DNA of 47,883 nt, taken from the NCBI GenBank assembly GCA_937996665.1, contig CALKUU010000069.1:1-47883 (forward strand). The letters are read 5' to 3'. The notes under the pieces are model-generated. The model had not been told where the DNA came from and ran no database searches. It saw only the letters and a list, made by a program, of their open reading frames with translations. Positions 14,630 through 24,305 of the stretch are shown one piece after another (the first letter of the stretch is position 1; the number at the start of each line of letters is the position of its first letter). Source of the DNA: an uncultured Xenococcaceae cyanobacterium (GTDB lineage Bacteria; Cyanobacteriota; Cyanobacteriia; Cyanobacteriales; Xenococcaceae). The translations under genes were made by a program, and so were the position numbers.

Positions 14630-15885
14630 AAGTATTACACCTAAGTACTTTTGACAATAGTGGTGGGGCAGCCAAAGCTGCTTACAGACTCCATCAAGGT
14701 TTAGTCAATCAGCAAGTTGACTCGCAAATGTTGGTGCAAACGAAAGTAACTGGCGATTATCGTGTTTATGATCCGCTAGGAAAATTACGTAAAGGATTAG
14801 CGGTGTTCAGACCAATAATCGATCGCCTGCCCCTTATCCTCTCCAGACAGCCATTTCTTCCGTATAAATCTCTTCAATGGCTCCCAAATTCAACCATCGC
14901 GGATATTGATGCCCTCGATCCAGATATTATTCATCTTCATTGGATCTCAGAAGGATTCATCTCTATTGAGTCCTTAGCTAAACTAAATAAGCCTGTGGTT
15001 TTGACGCTTCATGACATGTGGGCTTTTACTGGGGTTTGCCATTATAGTGACGAGTGCGATCGCTATAAAATTTCCTGTGGTAGCTGTCCACAACTAGCCA
15101 GTAACAAAGACTTTGATTTATCTCGTTGGGTTTGGAAACGCAAAGCCAAATCTTGGCAAAAATTGAATCTTACTGTGATTGCGCCTAGCCAATGGATGAC
15201 CGATTGCGCTAAATCTAGCTCACTACTTCAAGAGAAGAAAGTTAAACTTATCCATCATGGTTTAGACACAAAAATCTATAAACCAATCGAGCAAAAAACA
15301 GCTAGAACAATTCTCAATTTGCCCTTAGACAAAAAATTGATCCTATTTGGCGCGATCACGGCGACAAAAGATACACGCAAAGGTTTTCCCTTTTTAGAAG
15401 CTGCCCTACAAAAGTTGAGTAAATCAGATTGGCAAGATCAGCTAGAGATCGTTATTTTCGGTGCATCCCCCCCAGCCAACCCACCTAAATTGGGATTTAA
15501 ATGTCATTACCAAGGACGATTAGATGACGATATTTCCTTGGCGATCGCCTATGCCGCAGCAGATGTCATGGTCGTACCCTCTACCCAAGAATCTTTTGGG
15601 CAAACAGCCTGCGAATCTCTGGCTTGCGGCACTCCAGTAGTGGCATTCAAAACTACAGGGTTACAAGATATCGTTGAGCATCAGCAAAACGGCTACTTAG
15701 CCCGCCCCTTCGAGATCGATGATCTAGCAACAGGAATTACTTGGGTACTAGAAGATAAAACTCGTTGGCAGTCACTTTGTTGGAGAGCAAGAGAAAAAGT
15801 CGAACAAAAATTCACTCTAGAAAACTTTTCCAGCAAACATCTAAAACTTTATAAACAAATACTCAACCCAGTCACCAGCAATTGA
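14626..15885 (+). CDS. Glycosyltransferase family 4
   Basis: 419 residues with the GT-B fold. The N-terminal MKVLHLSTFDNSGGAAKAAYRLH contains the glycine-rich acceptor loop. LTLHDMWAFTGVCHY and a Cys-rich segment (CHYSDECDRYKISCGSCP) are typical of the WcaC-like subgroup. The C-terminal donor domain carries the EX7E motif in QESFGQTACESLACGTPVVAF. It is retaining and cytoplasmic by family rule. The start overlaps the preceding methyltransferase by four bases. It acts in exopolysaccharide or O-antigen-like repeat-unit assembly; the sugar is unknown. Confidence 0.92.
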   Translation: MKVLHLSTFDNSGGAAKAAYRLHQGLVNQQVDSQMLVQTKVTGDYRVYDPLGKLRKGLAVFRPIIDRLPLILSRQPFLPYKSLQWLPNSTIADIDALDPDIIHLHWISEGFISIESLAKLNKPVVLTLHDMWAFTGVCHYSDECDRYKISCGSCPQLASNKDFDLSRWVWKRKAKSWQKLNLTVIAPSQWMTDCAKSSSLLQEKKVKLIHHGLDTKIYKPIEQKTARTILNLPLDKKLILFGAITATKDTRKGFPFLEAALQKLSKSDWQDQLEIVIFGASPPANPPKLGFKCHYQGRLDDDISLAIAYAAADVMVVPSTQESFGQTACESLACGTPVVAFKTTGLQDIVEHQQNGYLARPFEIDDLATGITWVLEDKTRWQSLCWRAREKVEQKFTLENFSSKHLKLYKQILNPVTSN

Positions 15886-16020
15886 CCCTTAAAACTAAAA
15901 CTCTTAAATCGATATTGATTTTAGCTAGCTAAAACTTAATCAGAAGACTAGCTTTTAAAAGTTTCAACCATTTCAGTAATCAACTTCATAAAATTGCTCA
16001 TTCACAAACTTATTATTTAA

Positions 16021-17286
16021 ATGTCCGATATCTTACTCTATTTCAACTTACTATTTGTTCCTTTATATTGCATTTATCGATTTAAGAAAAAAAAATGTTT
16101 TAGCTTTCTCAATCCTTGTTTTTATTTATTAATCAGTTCTTACTTCTACCTAACAGTATCTAGCTTTTTACTTACCCAATATTTAGATAACTTCTCTTAT
16201 ATCGAACTGTTTAGATTCAAATCAGCCTCAGTAGAGGCAACCAACTTAATCTGTAACTGGTTTACCTTTGTTTTTTTGATATTTTATATGCTTTCGTCAG
16301 AGCAGAAAAATATTGTTTCCAAGTTCAAACCCAAAGCTAATTCCTATCTAATCGCTCTGATATTTACGGGTGTTATCTCTTTAATTTTAGCGATGATAAT
16401 CGTCACTAACGCTTCAACTTTATTGAGCTTTGAGACGCGTCTCGAATCATTTGAATTCTATGTAGAGGAAATACTCATCAAATATAAAGTTGGGGTTTTA
16501 GTAAATATTCTTTTGGCTTCTCTTACCGTTATTGTTTGGCGTACTAAAAACTTCAAATGGTATTTAGTCTTATTGCTACCTATTGTTTTAGACTTTCTTG
16601 CTAAAGGAAGAACTATGTCTTTTTTCTGCGTAGTTTATGCCTACATTAACTATGTAACGATAACGCAGAAACCAAGAATAACAGCGATCGCTACAATCTT
16701 GTTAATGGTAATTCTGAGTGGATTTTTCCGGGAAGAGTTTGTTTGGAGTTGGGATTCTCTGGCAATCGGAACATTTTCAGAGGTGATCCTAACTCGTTTT
16801 ACAACCATTCTGACCTACGATCATTTTCTTAATGAAGGAGACATGTTTCCCTACTTGTTGCAGTCCTTATTTTCCAGCTTGCCAGAATCTATTTCAGAAA
16901 TATTGGTTGATAGCCAACTTCCTTACACCTTAGAGATAGGAGAATTTGCAGTCGCTCAAGTTCAAAACCCTAATTTTTCTGGTTTGGCGGGTAATCTTGT
17001 TTCTGAGGCATTGTTCTACGGAGGGATTACTTTTTCAATTATCAGTCCTCTCATTATTGGTAGTGTTTTTTATTTAATAAATAAACTGAGAGTCTATAAA
17101 ACCTTTCCTGGATTTACTTTTTTCTGTTTTCTGATTGCTAGTCTTCAACAAATTAGTAGAACCAGTTTTTATGATCAATTTTTCGGGACAATCTGTTTAA
17201 TGTTTACCTCTCTGATTTGGATTACTATTTTTGAGGACGGTCGGATCATCTTTAAAAAAGCAAAAAAACTAAAGATGAATTTTTAA
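16021..17286 (+). CDS. Wzy-like polysaccharide polymerase (O-antigen polymerase type)
   Basis: 421 residues with about ten hydrophobic helices and a large loop around residues 255-320. Sequence conservation is low, as usual for Wzy. The topology, the central DFLAKGRTMSFFCVVYAYINY helix and the position among glycosyltransferases with a Wzx upstream support an oligosaccharide repeat-unit polymerase. Such enzymes join lipid-linked repeat units on the periplasmic face. There is no recognisable Shine-Dalgarno sequence. Base composition is more AT-rich than the flanking enzymes, common for wzy. The alternative is an unrelated multi-pass membrane protein. Confidence 0.65.
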   Translation: MSDILLYFNLLFVPLYCIYRFKKKKCFSFLNPCFYLLISSYFYLTVSSFLLTQYLDNFSYIELFRFKSASVEATNLICNWFTFVFLIFYMLSSEQKNIVSKFKPKANSYLIALIFTGVISLILAMIIVTNASTLLSFETRLESFEFYVEEILIKYKVGVLVNILLASLTVIVWRTKNFKWYLVLLLPIVLDFLAKGRTMSFFCVVYAYINYVTITQKPRITAIATILLMVILSGFFREEFVWSWDSLAIGTFSEVILTRFTTILTYDHFLNEGDMFPYLLQSLFSSLPESISEILVDSQLPYTLEIGEFAVAQVQNPNFSGLAGNLVSEALFYGGITFSIISPLIIGSVFYLINKLRVYKTFPGFTFFCFLIASLQQISRTSFYDQFFGTICLMFTSLIWITIFEDGRIIFKKAKKLKMNF

Positions 17287-17351
17287 TTTGCGAAATATTC
17301 CCCTTAATTCCTCATTTTTGTAAACTACGTTTTTGATAAAATCCATTTCAG

Positions 17352-18203
17352 ATGACCAACCAAACTCCCTCTAGAAAACAGCAACCGCTAATAAGTATTA
17401 TTATCCCCATTTTTAATACTGCATCTACACTCCAAAAGTGTTTGGATAGCGTTAGTTCTCAAACCTATCCGTTTAAAGAGTTAATTATTATGGATGCTGG
17501 CTCAACAGACGGCTCCGTCGAAATAATTAAAAACAACGAAGATGACATTGCCTACTGGGAATCGAAAATCGACAAAGGAATCCATCATGCCTGGAATAAA
17601 GCTTTAGAAAAGGCTAGTGGAGATTGGATCTATTTTTTAGGTGCTGATGATTTTTTTTGGGAGGATACTATTCTCACTAAAATAGCTGCCAAGATAGAAG
17701 AAATCAAAGATGAAACCTTGATTGTTTACGGAAAAGTTGCCCAACTTCAAAGTGATGGAACATTGTTTCAAATGACAGGTGATTCTTGGGATAAATTGCA
17801 ACGTCCTTTTGTTCAGGGAATAACAATCGATCACCAAGCAATATTTCATCACCGAGAACTTTTTCAACTCTTCGGTAACTTTAAAGAGGATTACCGTATT
17901 TGTGGTGATTATGAAATGTTACTACGCTACTTGAAAGATCATGATCCTCTATTTATAGATGAGACGATTGCGGGCAGACCATATACAGGAATTAGTTCTC
18001 AAGCAGAAAATATCCTAATCTTGGTTAAAGAAAGGATGAGAGCAAGGCAAGATGTGGGTTTAAATTCAATCTCCCCCACATTAGTATTTTGGTATATGAA
18101 AGCCAAATTAAGAAAAACTATCATCCCTTTATTTGGAGTAGAAAAAACTCAGAAATTTATCAATGTTTATCGAAGATTAATAGGAAAACAAGCTATTACT
18201 TAA
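17352..18203 (+). CDS. Glycosyltransferase family 2
   Basis: 283 residues. PLISIIIPIFNTASTLQKCLDSV and ELIIMDAGSTDGSVEII define the GT-A GT2 N-terminal domain. The metal-binding motif is GADD at about residue 97. The HAWNKALEKASGDWIYFLGADD block is typical of the WcaA/EpsE-like transferases that add sugars to a lipid-linked unit. No membrane helix is seen. It lies 65 bases after the polymerase gene on the same strand. Donor and acceptor are unknown. Confidence 0.92.
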   Translation: MTNQTPSRKQQPLISIIIPIFNTASTLQKCLDSVSSQTYPFKELIIMDAGSTDGSVEIIKNNEDDIAYWESKIDKGIHHAWNKALEKASGDWIYFLGADDFFWEDTILTKIAAKIEEIKDETLIVYGKVAQLQSDGTLFQMTGDSWDKLQRPFVQGITIDHQAIFHHRELFQLFGNFKEDYRICGDYEMLLRYLKDHDPLFIDETIAGRPYTGISSQAENILILVKERMRARQDVGLNSISPTLVFWYMKAKLRKTIIPLFGVEKTQKFINVYRRLIGKQAIT

Positions 18204-18284
18204 AAGGTATTCAAGCTCAAAATCAACTTTTTCTCAAGATATTTTTAATAATTAATTAGCAGGGTCGGAGAAATTAAACTATTT

Positions 18285-19160
18285 ATGCAACATGCTTTTC
18301 TTATTCAAGTTCATGAAAATTACGACCAGGTTAAAAACTTGATCGACGATATTTGCCTGATTGAACAGTGCAGTGTTTATGTTCATGTTGATCTAAAAGC
18401 AGATGCTCTCTACGAGCAGTTATCAGAAAATTATCAAGAGAAGGAAAGAGTCACAATAATCAGCGATCGCGAGGAAGTATATTGGTCAAATTTCTCGCAA
18501 GTAAAAGCAACTCTCAACCTATTAAAAGCTGCTATTAAGGGGAACTATGATTATTACTCACTAATTAGTGGTCAAGACTATATGATCAAGCCCTTAAAGG
18601 AATTCAATGATTTCTTGCAAGAAAATCAAGGGCAAGAATTTTTAGAAGCAAGAGAAAGAAATAATACTTGGCGAGTCAAATTAACTCATCAACATAACCG
18701 TAATCCTAAATTTAGAAAATATCGATATTATCGTTATTACGCATTACTAAGTTCAATCCTCAAGTACCGCCCTAAAAAATACGTTAATCAGTATCAGTTT
18801 TATTTTGGTTCTTCCTGGTTTACGATTACTAACAATGCAGTTACCTACATACTTGATTTTATAGCTAATAACCCAGGCTTTATTGCCGATTTTGAAACCT
18901 CTACTTGTGGGGATGAACATTTCTTTCAAATGATTCTAATGAACTCCCACTTTAAACCCAAAATTTATAACGATAATTTACGCCTTATCAAATATAGATT
19001 CATGGCTAATTCACCAATTAGTTTATCGATTGAAGACTGCCAGAGCAAGGAAAATAGCTCAAATTTTTTAGCTCGTAAATTTGACCAAAAATATGATCAA
19101 GAAGTTTTAAATCAACTAAGAGCCAAGGTTTCTCAAATATCAAGTATGGTTGTTGATTAA
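18285..19160 (+). CDS. GT14-type (core-2/I-branching) glycosyltransferase
   Basis: 291 residues. The features of the branch/GT14 family are in order: HAFLIQVHENYDQV at the N-terminus, VYVHVDLKAD, ISDREEVYWSNFSQVKATL, YDYYSLISGQDYMIKP, and the late TCGDEHFFQMIL. In animals the family transfers beta-1,6-GlcNAc; bacterial members act on capsule, exopolysaccharide or protein glycans, including beta-xylosyl transfer, so the sugar is left open. No membrane segment. It sits 81 bases after the GT2 gene, in the same run. Confidence 0.85.
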   Translation: MQHAFLIQVHENYDQVKNLIDDICLIEQCSVYVHVDLKADALYEQLSENYQEKERVTIISDREEVYWSNFSQVKATLNLLKAAIKGNYDYYSLISGQDYMIKPLKEFNDFLQENQGQEFLEARERNNTWRVKLTHQHNRNPKFRKYRYYRYYALLSSILKYRPKKYVNQYQFYFGSSWFTITNNAVTYILDFIANNPGFIADFETSTCGDEHFFQMILMNSHFKPKIYNDNLRLIKYRFMANSPISLSIEDCQSKENSSNFLARKFDQKYDQEVLNQLRAKVSQISSMVVD

Positions 19161-19282
19161 TCGCTAGACTCGATTATTATTAATACCGATCATCAATACT
19201 ATTAAATTAGTTGCACAATCTCCAATAGTTTATTCTTCAAAATAACAAAATAAAACTAAAATAATTTTAATTAAAGTATTTT

Positions 19283-20359
19283 ATGCTAAAAGAGACTGAC
19301 TTTTCTCTTGCCAATCTTCCTAAGGTTACTATTGCTATTCCTACTTATAACGAAGCAGAGAACATAGAAAATTTAATTAACTCTTTTTTAAATAGTACAT
19401 ATTCTAATATTCATGAAATCCTAGTTGGAGATGGAGGTAGTGATGATCAGACAGAAGAAATTGTCGAAGCAATAACTGCCAAAAATTCTCAAGTCAAACT
19501 AATTAAAAATCCTCAAAAAATTCAAGCTTACGCCTTAAATTTAATGCTAAATGCTGCGAAAGGAGATATTTTTTTAAGGGCAGATGCACATTGTAACTAT
19601 GCTCCAGATTATATTGAAAAATGCGTAAAGACGTTAATGTCAACTGAAGCGCAAAACAGTGGTGGAGCGCAGCGTTTTGTCGCAAAAAAATCTTTTCAAT
19701 CAGGAATTGCCTTAGCCTCTAAAAGTCTTTTAGGCAGTGGGGGCGCGCCTTATCGAAATCCTGAATACAATGGCTATGCTGACACCGTATTTCTCGGTTG
19801 TATGTGGAAACAAGCATTATTAGATGTTGGTGGATATTCCAATCAGGTCACTAACGAAGATGCTGAACTCAATCAAAGATTTTTAGCTAAGAATCCTCAG
19901 TCTATCTATGTGAGTTCTGAGATTAAAGTTTGGTATTACCCTCGAGAAACTTGGCGATCGCTTTGGAATCAATATTTTAAGTATGGAAGAGGGCGATATT
20001 TAACGGCAAACAAACATGACAGCAAATCTCAACTTAGGGGAAAATTACCATTTTTATTTGTTTCCCTGATGGGAATTTTGCTTAGTTTTGATCTTCTGTT
20101 TTCCGCCTTCAATTTATACATGAAGGAATTATCTCTGTTCTTATTTTTACTAGCCCTTGGAGAAAGCTTAAGAGTTAATATTACTCATAACAAAAAATTC
20201 ATAGCTGATATTTGGAGGGGTTCTCCTGAGCAAGTGCCTTCATTTGTCAGTCGCACTTTCTCCTGTTGGATTACAATTCTCACTATGCCGATCGCTCATT
20301 TCTCTGGTTATGGATACCAACTTTTCAGAAATCGAATCCTAAGAATTCAAAATTGGTAA
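19283..20359 (+). CDS. Membrane-anchored glycosyltransferase family 2 (ExoA-like)
   Basis: 358 residues. The GT2 core is KVTIAIPTYNEAENIENLI, VGDGGSDDQTEEIV, and LRADAHCNYAPDYI with a DxD-like ADAH. The NEDAELNQRF acceptor motif follows near residue 193. Two or three hydrophobic segments lie between about 255 and 345, so the protein is anchored in the plasma membrane. The arrangement matches ExoA-like transferases of succinoglycan-type synthesis. It is the last gene of the cluster and ends facing the rbc operon. Confidence 0.88.
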   Translation: MLKETDFSLANLPKVTIAIPTYNEAENIENLINSFLNSTYSNIHEILVGDGGSDDQTEEIVEAITAKNSQVKLIKNPQKIQAYALNLMLNAAKGDIFLRADAHCNYAPDYIEKCVKTLMSTEAQNSGGAQRFVAKKSFQSGIALASKSLLGSGGAPYRNPEYNGYADTVFLGCMWKQALLDVGGYSNQVTNEDAELNQRFLAKNPQSIYVSSEIKVWYYPRETWRSLWNQYFKYGRGRYLTANKHDSKSQLRGKLPFLFVSLMGILLSFDLLFSAFNLYMKELSLFLFLLALGESLRVNITHNKKFIADIWRGSPEQVPSFVSRTFSCWITILTMPIAHFSGYGYQLFRNRILRIQNW

Positions 20360-20480
20360 CGTTTTTAACTATTACCTTTATTACTTTTGGTCATGAAGTC
20401 TTCTTCCCTGATCAAAAGCTATTTCTAGACAAAATTAAACCTCTTTCTAGAAGTAAATCTAAAAAGAGGTCAAAAAATTA

Positions 20481-20499
20481 AGCTAATTTATAATTAGCT
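20481..20499 (-). terminator. Rho-independent terminator of rbcLXS
   Basis: Perfect 8-bp arms AGCTAATT (20481-20488) and AATTAGCT (20492-20499) with a 3-base loop. On the minus strand it is followed by TAATTTTTT. It sits just beyond the rbcS stop. Another pair, CCTCTTT (20440-20446) with AAAGAGG (20463-20469), may serve the convergent glycosyltransferase. Confidence 0.7.
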
Positions 20500-20504
20500 C
20501 AAAC

Positions 20505-20840
20505 TTAGTATCTGCTAGTACCAGGCTTGTAAACAATGAAACTTACAGTTTGACATTGTCTAATGTTGTCGAACCCAACTACGCGAATATAAGAATCAGA
20601 ATATTCAGAGCGGCACTCACGAACTTCAGCTAATACTTCTTGAGCAGAACGACAGTTGAACAAAGGAAGTTTCCACAATGTCCAGTGGTGAAGTTCAGGA
20701 GTAGGATCTTTTTCAAATTCGATTCCAGGAATATAGCCATTTTCAAGCATATATTCAATCTGTCTAGTGATCTGTTGATCAGTTAGAGGTGGTAAATAAG
20801 AGAGAGTTTCGTACCGAGGCTCTTTAGGTAATGTTTTCAT
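20505..20840 (-). CDS. rbcS: Ribulose-bisphosphate carboxylase small subunit
   Basis: 111 residues, the normal length for cyanobacterial form IB small subunits. Clear motifs: [44 protein letters not shown] and [23 protein letters not shown]. It assembles as eight copies on the RbcL octamer in the carboxysome and is the domain mimicked by the C-terminal repeats of CcmM. It is the third gene of rbcLXS, 11 bases after rbcX, with GGAT as ribosome site. Confidence 0.98.
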   Translation of the reverse strand: MKTLPKEPRYETLSYLPPLTDQQITRQIEYMLENGYIPGIEFEKDPTPELHHWTLWKLPLFNCRSAQEVLAEVRECRSEYSDSYIRVVGFDNIRQCQTVSFIVYKPGTSRY

Positions 20841-20851
20841 GCTTTTATCCT

Positions 20852-21259
20852 TTACGTGTTTTCGTCAGAAGATTCATCTGCATCCGACTCAGAATCGATA
20901 TCAAATGCATCAGAAGGAGATTGAGTAAGACGTTCCAAAAGACGACGACGATGAATCAAATTAGCTTCTTGTACCGAAACACAAACCATTCCTGGTAGAT
21001 GTTCCATAACCTGCTTAGCTAAATCATCACGGACAGTCAAAACTCTCATAATCAAAGGCTTTCCACGAATTTCGCTCATCAACCCATCAAGATACTTTTC
21101 TGCGTCCTGAAGTTTTCCACCCGACGAGTATTGTCTAAGCCAAATAGCTTCACCAGGGTTTGTTTCGGTTAACTGATCGATAATTATTTTGACCGCTTGA
21201 TAAGTGAGATAGTTTTGAACAACTTTCGTTGTATCCCTAGCGATGTCTATGGGTTGCAT
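20852..21259 (-). CDS. rbcX: Rubisco assembly chaperone RbcX
   Basis: 135 residues. RbcX dimers clamp the C-terminus of RbcL and hold antiparallel RbcL dimers until RbcS binds. Recognisable parts are [34 protein letters not shown], and [33 protein letters not shown]. The acidic tail after residue ~115 ([12 protein letters not shown]) is longer and more acidic than in many homologs. It sits between rbcL and rbcS, as in many cyanobacteria. Confidence 0.96.
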   Translation of the reverse strand: MQPIDIARDTTKVVQNYLTYQAVKIIIDQLTETNPGEAIWLRQYSSGGKLQDAEKYLDGLMSEIRGKPLIMRVLTVRDDLAKQVMEHLPGMVCVSVQEANLIHRRRLLERLTQSPSDAFDIDSESDADESSDENT

Positions 21260-21359
21260 CTTGGTTGAGCTAACAGTAAGCCGTATTCTAAAAAAACTTT
21301 CGATTTCTAATTAGAAATTATCTTTCTAATTTTGATCAATAATTTAATTAATTACCGCT

Positions 21360-21380
21360 TACTGATAACTGTTTACTGTT
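21360..21380. repeat. Heptamer tandem repeat next to the rbcL stop (STRR type)
   Basis: Three consecutive heptamers TACTGAT, AACTGTT, TACTGTT directly abut the rbcL stop codon at 21381. Short tandem heptamer repeats (STRR) of this sort are known in cyanobacterial intergenic DNA, including rbcL-rbcX spacers. Confidence 0.6.
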
Positions 21381-22799
21381 TTAAATAGTATCCATTGCTT
21401 CAAATTCAAACTTGATCTCTTTCCAGAGTTCACAAGCAGCAGCCAACTCAGGAGACCAACGGCAAGCTTCACGAAGAACATCGTTACCTTCACGAGCCAA
21501 GTTGCGACCTTCGTTACGAGCTTGAACACAAGCCTCAAGAGCGACACGGTTAGCAGTTGCACCAGGAGCATTACCCCAAGGGTGACCCAAAGTACCACCA
21601 CCAAACTGTAGACAAGAATCGTCGCCGAAGATTTCAACTAGTGCAGGCATGTGCCACACGTGAATACCACCAGACGCAACAGGCATAGTTCCACCCATAG
21701 AAGCGTAATCTTGAGTGAAGAAAATACCGCGAGAACGGTCTTCCTCTACATAGTCTTCGCGCATTAAATCAACGAATCCCATAGTAATTTCGCGCTCACC
21801 CTCTAATTTCCCAACAACGGTACCAGAGTGTAAGTGGTCACCACCAGAAAGACGTAGACACTTAGCTAGAACGCGGAAGTGAATACCATGATTTCTTTGA
21901 CGGTCAATTACTGCGTGCATTGCACGGTGAATGTGGAGTAATACACCGTTTTTGCGACACCACTTAGACAAAGTCGTGTTAGCAGTAAAACCACCAGTTA
22001 AGAAATCATGCATAACGATAGGAGTACCAATTTCTTTGGCGAACTCAGCACGTTCCATCATTTCTTCGCAAGTTGCAGCAGTTACGTTAAGGTAATGACC
22101 TTTAATTTCGTTTGTTTCTGCTTGAGCTTTTTCGATCGCTTCTTGAACGAATAAAAATCTATCTCTCCAGCGCATGAAAGGCTGAGAGTTAATGTTTTCG
22201 TCATCTTTCGTAAAGTCAAGACCACCACGTAAACATTCGTACACTGCACGACCGTAGTTTTTAGCGGATAGACCTAACTTGGGCTTAATCGTACAACCAA
22301 GTAAAGGACGACCATATTTGTTTAAATGATCTCGTTCTACAGTAATCCCGTGAGGAGGTCCAGGGAACGTTTTGATTAAAGCAACTGGAAAACGAATATC
22401 TTCCAAGCGCAAAGCGCGTAAGGCTTTAAATCCGAATACGTTACCAACTAAAGAAGTTAGTACGTTAGTTACTGATCCTTCTTCAAACAAATCTAGAGGG
22501 TAAGCGATAAAGCAGAAATACTGATTATCTTCACCAGGAACAGGTTCTACATCGTAGCAACGACCTTTATAGCGATCCAAGTCTGTAAGGTTATCAGTCC
22601 AAACAGTAGTCCAAGTACCAGTAGAAGATTCTGCCGCAACTGCCGCAGCAGCCTCTTCAGCAGGAACTCCTGGCTGAGGAGTCATACGGAAACAAGCTAA
22701 TAAGTCGGTATCTTTGGGAGTATAGTCAGGAGTGTAATAGGTAAGACGATAGTCTTGTACACCTGCGTCAAATCCTGCCGCTGATTTGGTTTGTGCCAT
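21381..22799 (-). CDS. rbcL: Ribulose-bisphosphate carboxylase large subunit (form IB)
   Basis: 472 residues, the usual form IB length. The carbamylated lysine lies in [11 protein letters not shown], the catalytic lysine region is TIKPKLGLS, loop 6 is VVGKLEGE, and [12 protein letters not shown] and [15 protein letters not shown] are intact. It fixes CO2 to ribulose-1,5-bisphosphate inside the beta-carboxysome. Start ATG with a strong GGAGGA ribosome site 11 bases upstream. First gene of rbcLXS, with a ~590-base leader and promoter region before it. Confidence 0.99.
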   Translation of the reverse strand: MAQTKSAAGFDAGVQDYRLTYYTPDYTPKDTDLLACFRMTPQPGVPAEEAAAAVAAESSTGTWTTVWTDNLTDLDRYKGRCYDVEPVPGEDNQYFCFIAYPLDLFEEGSVTNVLTSLVGNVFGFKALRALRLEDIRFPVALIKTFPGPPHGITVERDHLNKYGRPLLGCTIKPKLGLSAKNYGRAVYECLRGGLDFTKDDENINSQPFMRWRDRFLFVQEAIEKAQAETNEIKGHYLNVTAATCEEMMERAEFAKEIGTPIVMHDFLTGGFTANTTLSKWCRKNGVLLHIHRAMHAVIDRQRNHGIHFRVLAKCLRLSGGDHLHSGTVVGKLEGEREITMGFVDLMREDYVEEDRSRGIFFTQDYASMGGTMPVASGGIHVWHMPALVEIFGDDSCLQFGGGTLGHPWGNAPGATANRVALEACVQARNEGRNLAREGNDVLREACRWSPELAAACELWKEIKFEFEAMDTI

Positions 22800-23389
22800 G
22801 TTTAGGTTAATTCCTCCATAAACAAAAAGTTTAAATTTTTTCTAGAGTCTAAATATAATAAAGGACTCTTCAATCTACTGGGAAGAAAAATCTTTATGAG
22901 ATTAATTTACCTAGCGCAATTTGTAGGTCGCTAATCTATGTATGACTAATTCTTTTTTCAAGTTCTAATCTTAACACGAGTTTTAGATTTTAAATGGATT
23001 TATGTTAAGAATTTTGCAGAAATTAAATTGCAATTATTGTATTCATATATTAGATAAACTAATGATTAAGTATTTTTTTGATTTGTAGAGTAAATTTAAG
23101 CAATCAAAATAGACACTTCTGGCAATCAAATTACAATTTATACTTAGACAATAAGGCTTTGATTAGATAATAAATAGTCTTAAAATAATACTGACAAAAA
23201 CAGTAATTAGGTTATTAAAAATCCTAATTACCGACAGCTACGTACAGCCAAAAACTCTTGTAAAGCATTCAAATAAGGCATTTAACCAAGTAAATGGCAT
23301 TGAGATAGCTAGTCTACCAAGCAGGATCAGACCCTATCAAATATTCAAAAAAATAAAAACAGTAATCAGTAAGTATTGATATTAGCTTG
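22800..23389. other. rbcL upstream region and end of ccm operon
   Basis: About 590 AT-rich bases between ccmN and rbcL, both on the minus strand. Seen here: the ccm terminator (23203-23231); an inverted repeat CTTAACA (22970-22976) / TGTTAAG (23003-23009); and a short hairpin AGAGTC (22844-22849) / GACTCT (22864-22869) in the likely rbcL leader. No small gene was recognised. The rbcL promoter must be here but I cannot place it securely. Confidence 0.55.
23203..23231 (-). terminator. Terminator of the ccm operon
   Basis: Perfect 9-bp arms GTAATTAGG (23203-23211) and CCTAATTAC (23223-23231) with an 11-base loop. On the minus strand it is followed by TGTTTTTGT. It lies 160 bases past ccmN. Confidence 0.65.
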
Positions 23390-24133
23390 TTACAGATTCT
23401 TCTTATGCGGAAATAATGTACCAATAAGCTCTTCTATATATCCCTTTCCAATCGTGATATTCGTACCAATCGTGATAGATTTATTTTCTTTTTCTACTGT
23501 TTCTTTTGGTTTTACTTTATCAAAATTAACTTTTCTTATCTCTTCTTCCTTCCAAGGATCTCCTTCGTTATTAATATTAATATTATGAGGTGAAATATTA
23601 TTATCAGATGGAGAAGTTGTCTTCGTATTTTTTCCTAATTTCTTTCTCTGATTTCCTTGAATAAAACCTATATTTATTCCTTGCTTTTCATTCTTAACGC
23701 CTGTGTCAATATTTTCACTGGTCGGCAGATCTTCTTTTTGAACAGCTTCTGTTTCACTGGAAGGAGGAGAAGCCTTATTAAAACTGGGATTACAACCAAG
23801 AATTGAACCTGGTGGCACAACCTTCATCGCTTCCACCGAAGAATTGAAAACAGTAGTAGAAGTTCCTAAGCAAGCATTTTTGCCAACATGACTATAGCCA
23901 ACAATTAAAACCCCAGAACCCAAAGTAGCGCCATCGCAAATTTCGACATTGCCATTATGAGCATTTATGATTACCCCCATTCCTAGGCAAACATCAACGC
24001 CAATAATAATCCGACTATTTGAAGTTGCTTGTAAAACTACCCCTGGTGCGATCGAAGCACTAGGATGGATCTCAACATCGCCACAAATACGAATTTCTGA
24101 ATTGGTGACAGGTTGCAGGGGTGGTAAATACAT
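23390..24133 (-). CDS. ccmN: Carboxysome assembly protein CcmN
   Basis: 247 residues from the ATG at 24133 (MYLPPLQPVTNSE), where CcmN proteins normally begin; the frame also has an upstream ATG at 24208 that would add 25 unconserved residues. The N-terminal domain is a left-handed beta-helix of hexapeptide repeats (IHPSASIAPGVVL, IIIGVDVCLGMGVIINA). A long polar linker follows. The C-terminus GKGYIEELIGTLFPHKK is the amphipathic encapsulation peptide that binds the CcmK shell. CcmN bridges the CcmM-Rubisco core and the shell. Last gene of the ccm operon. Confidence 0.93.
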   Translation of the reverse strand: MYLPPLQPVTNSEIRICGDVEIHPSASIAPGVVLQATSNSRIIIGVDVCLGMGVIINAHNGNVEICDGATLGSGVLIVGYSHVGKNACLGTSTTVFNSSVEAMKVVPPGSILGCNPSFNKASPPSSETEAVQKEDLPTSENIDTGVKNEKQGINIGFIQGNQRKKLGKNTKTTSPSDNNISPHNININNEGDPWKEEEIRKVNFDKVKPKETVEKENKSITIGTNITIGKGYIEELIGTLFPHKKNL

Positions 24134-24305
24134 TCTGGATATAATTAATTCTTGGCTTTTCTGTGGCAATAACCGATAATGCTTAGCACTCTTTTCGTAA
24201 CCACCCAATTTTTTTCCGAGAGTTTAGAGGGACTTTGCCATAAACCCCCAGATTTTACAATTTCGAGATTGATAACAAAACAAAGCAACCTAAATTCAAG
24301 TAACT

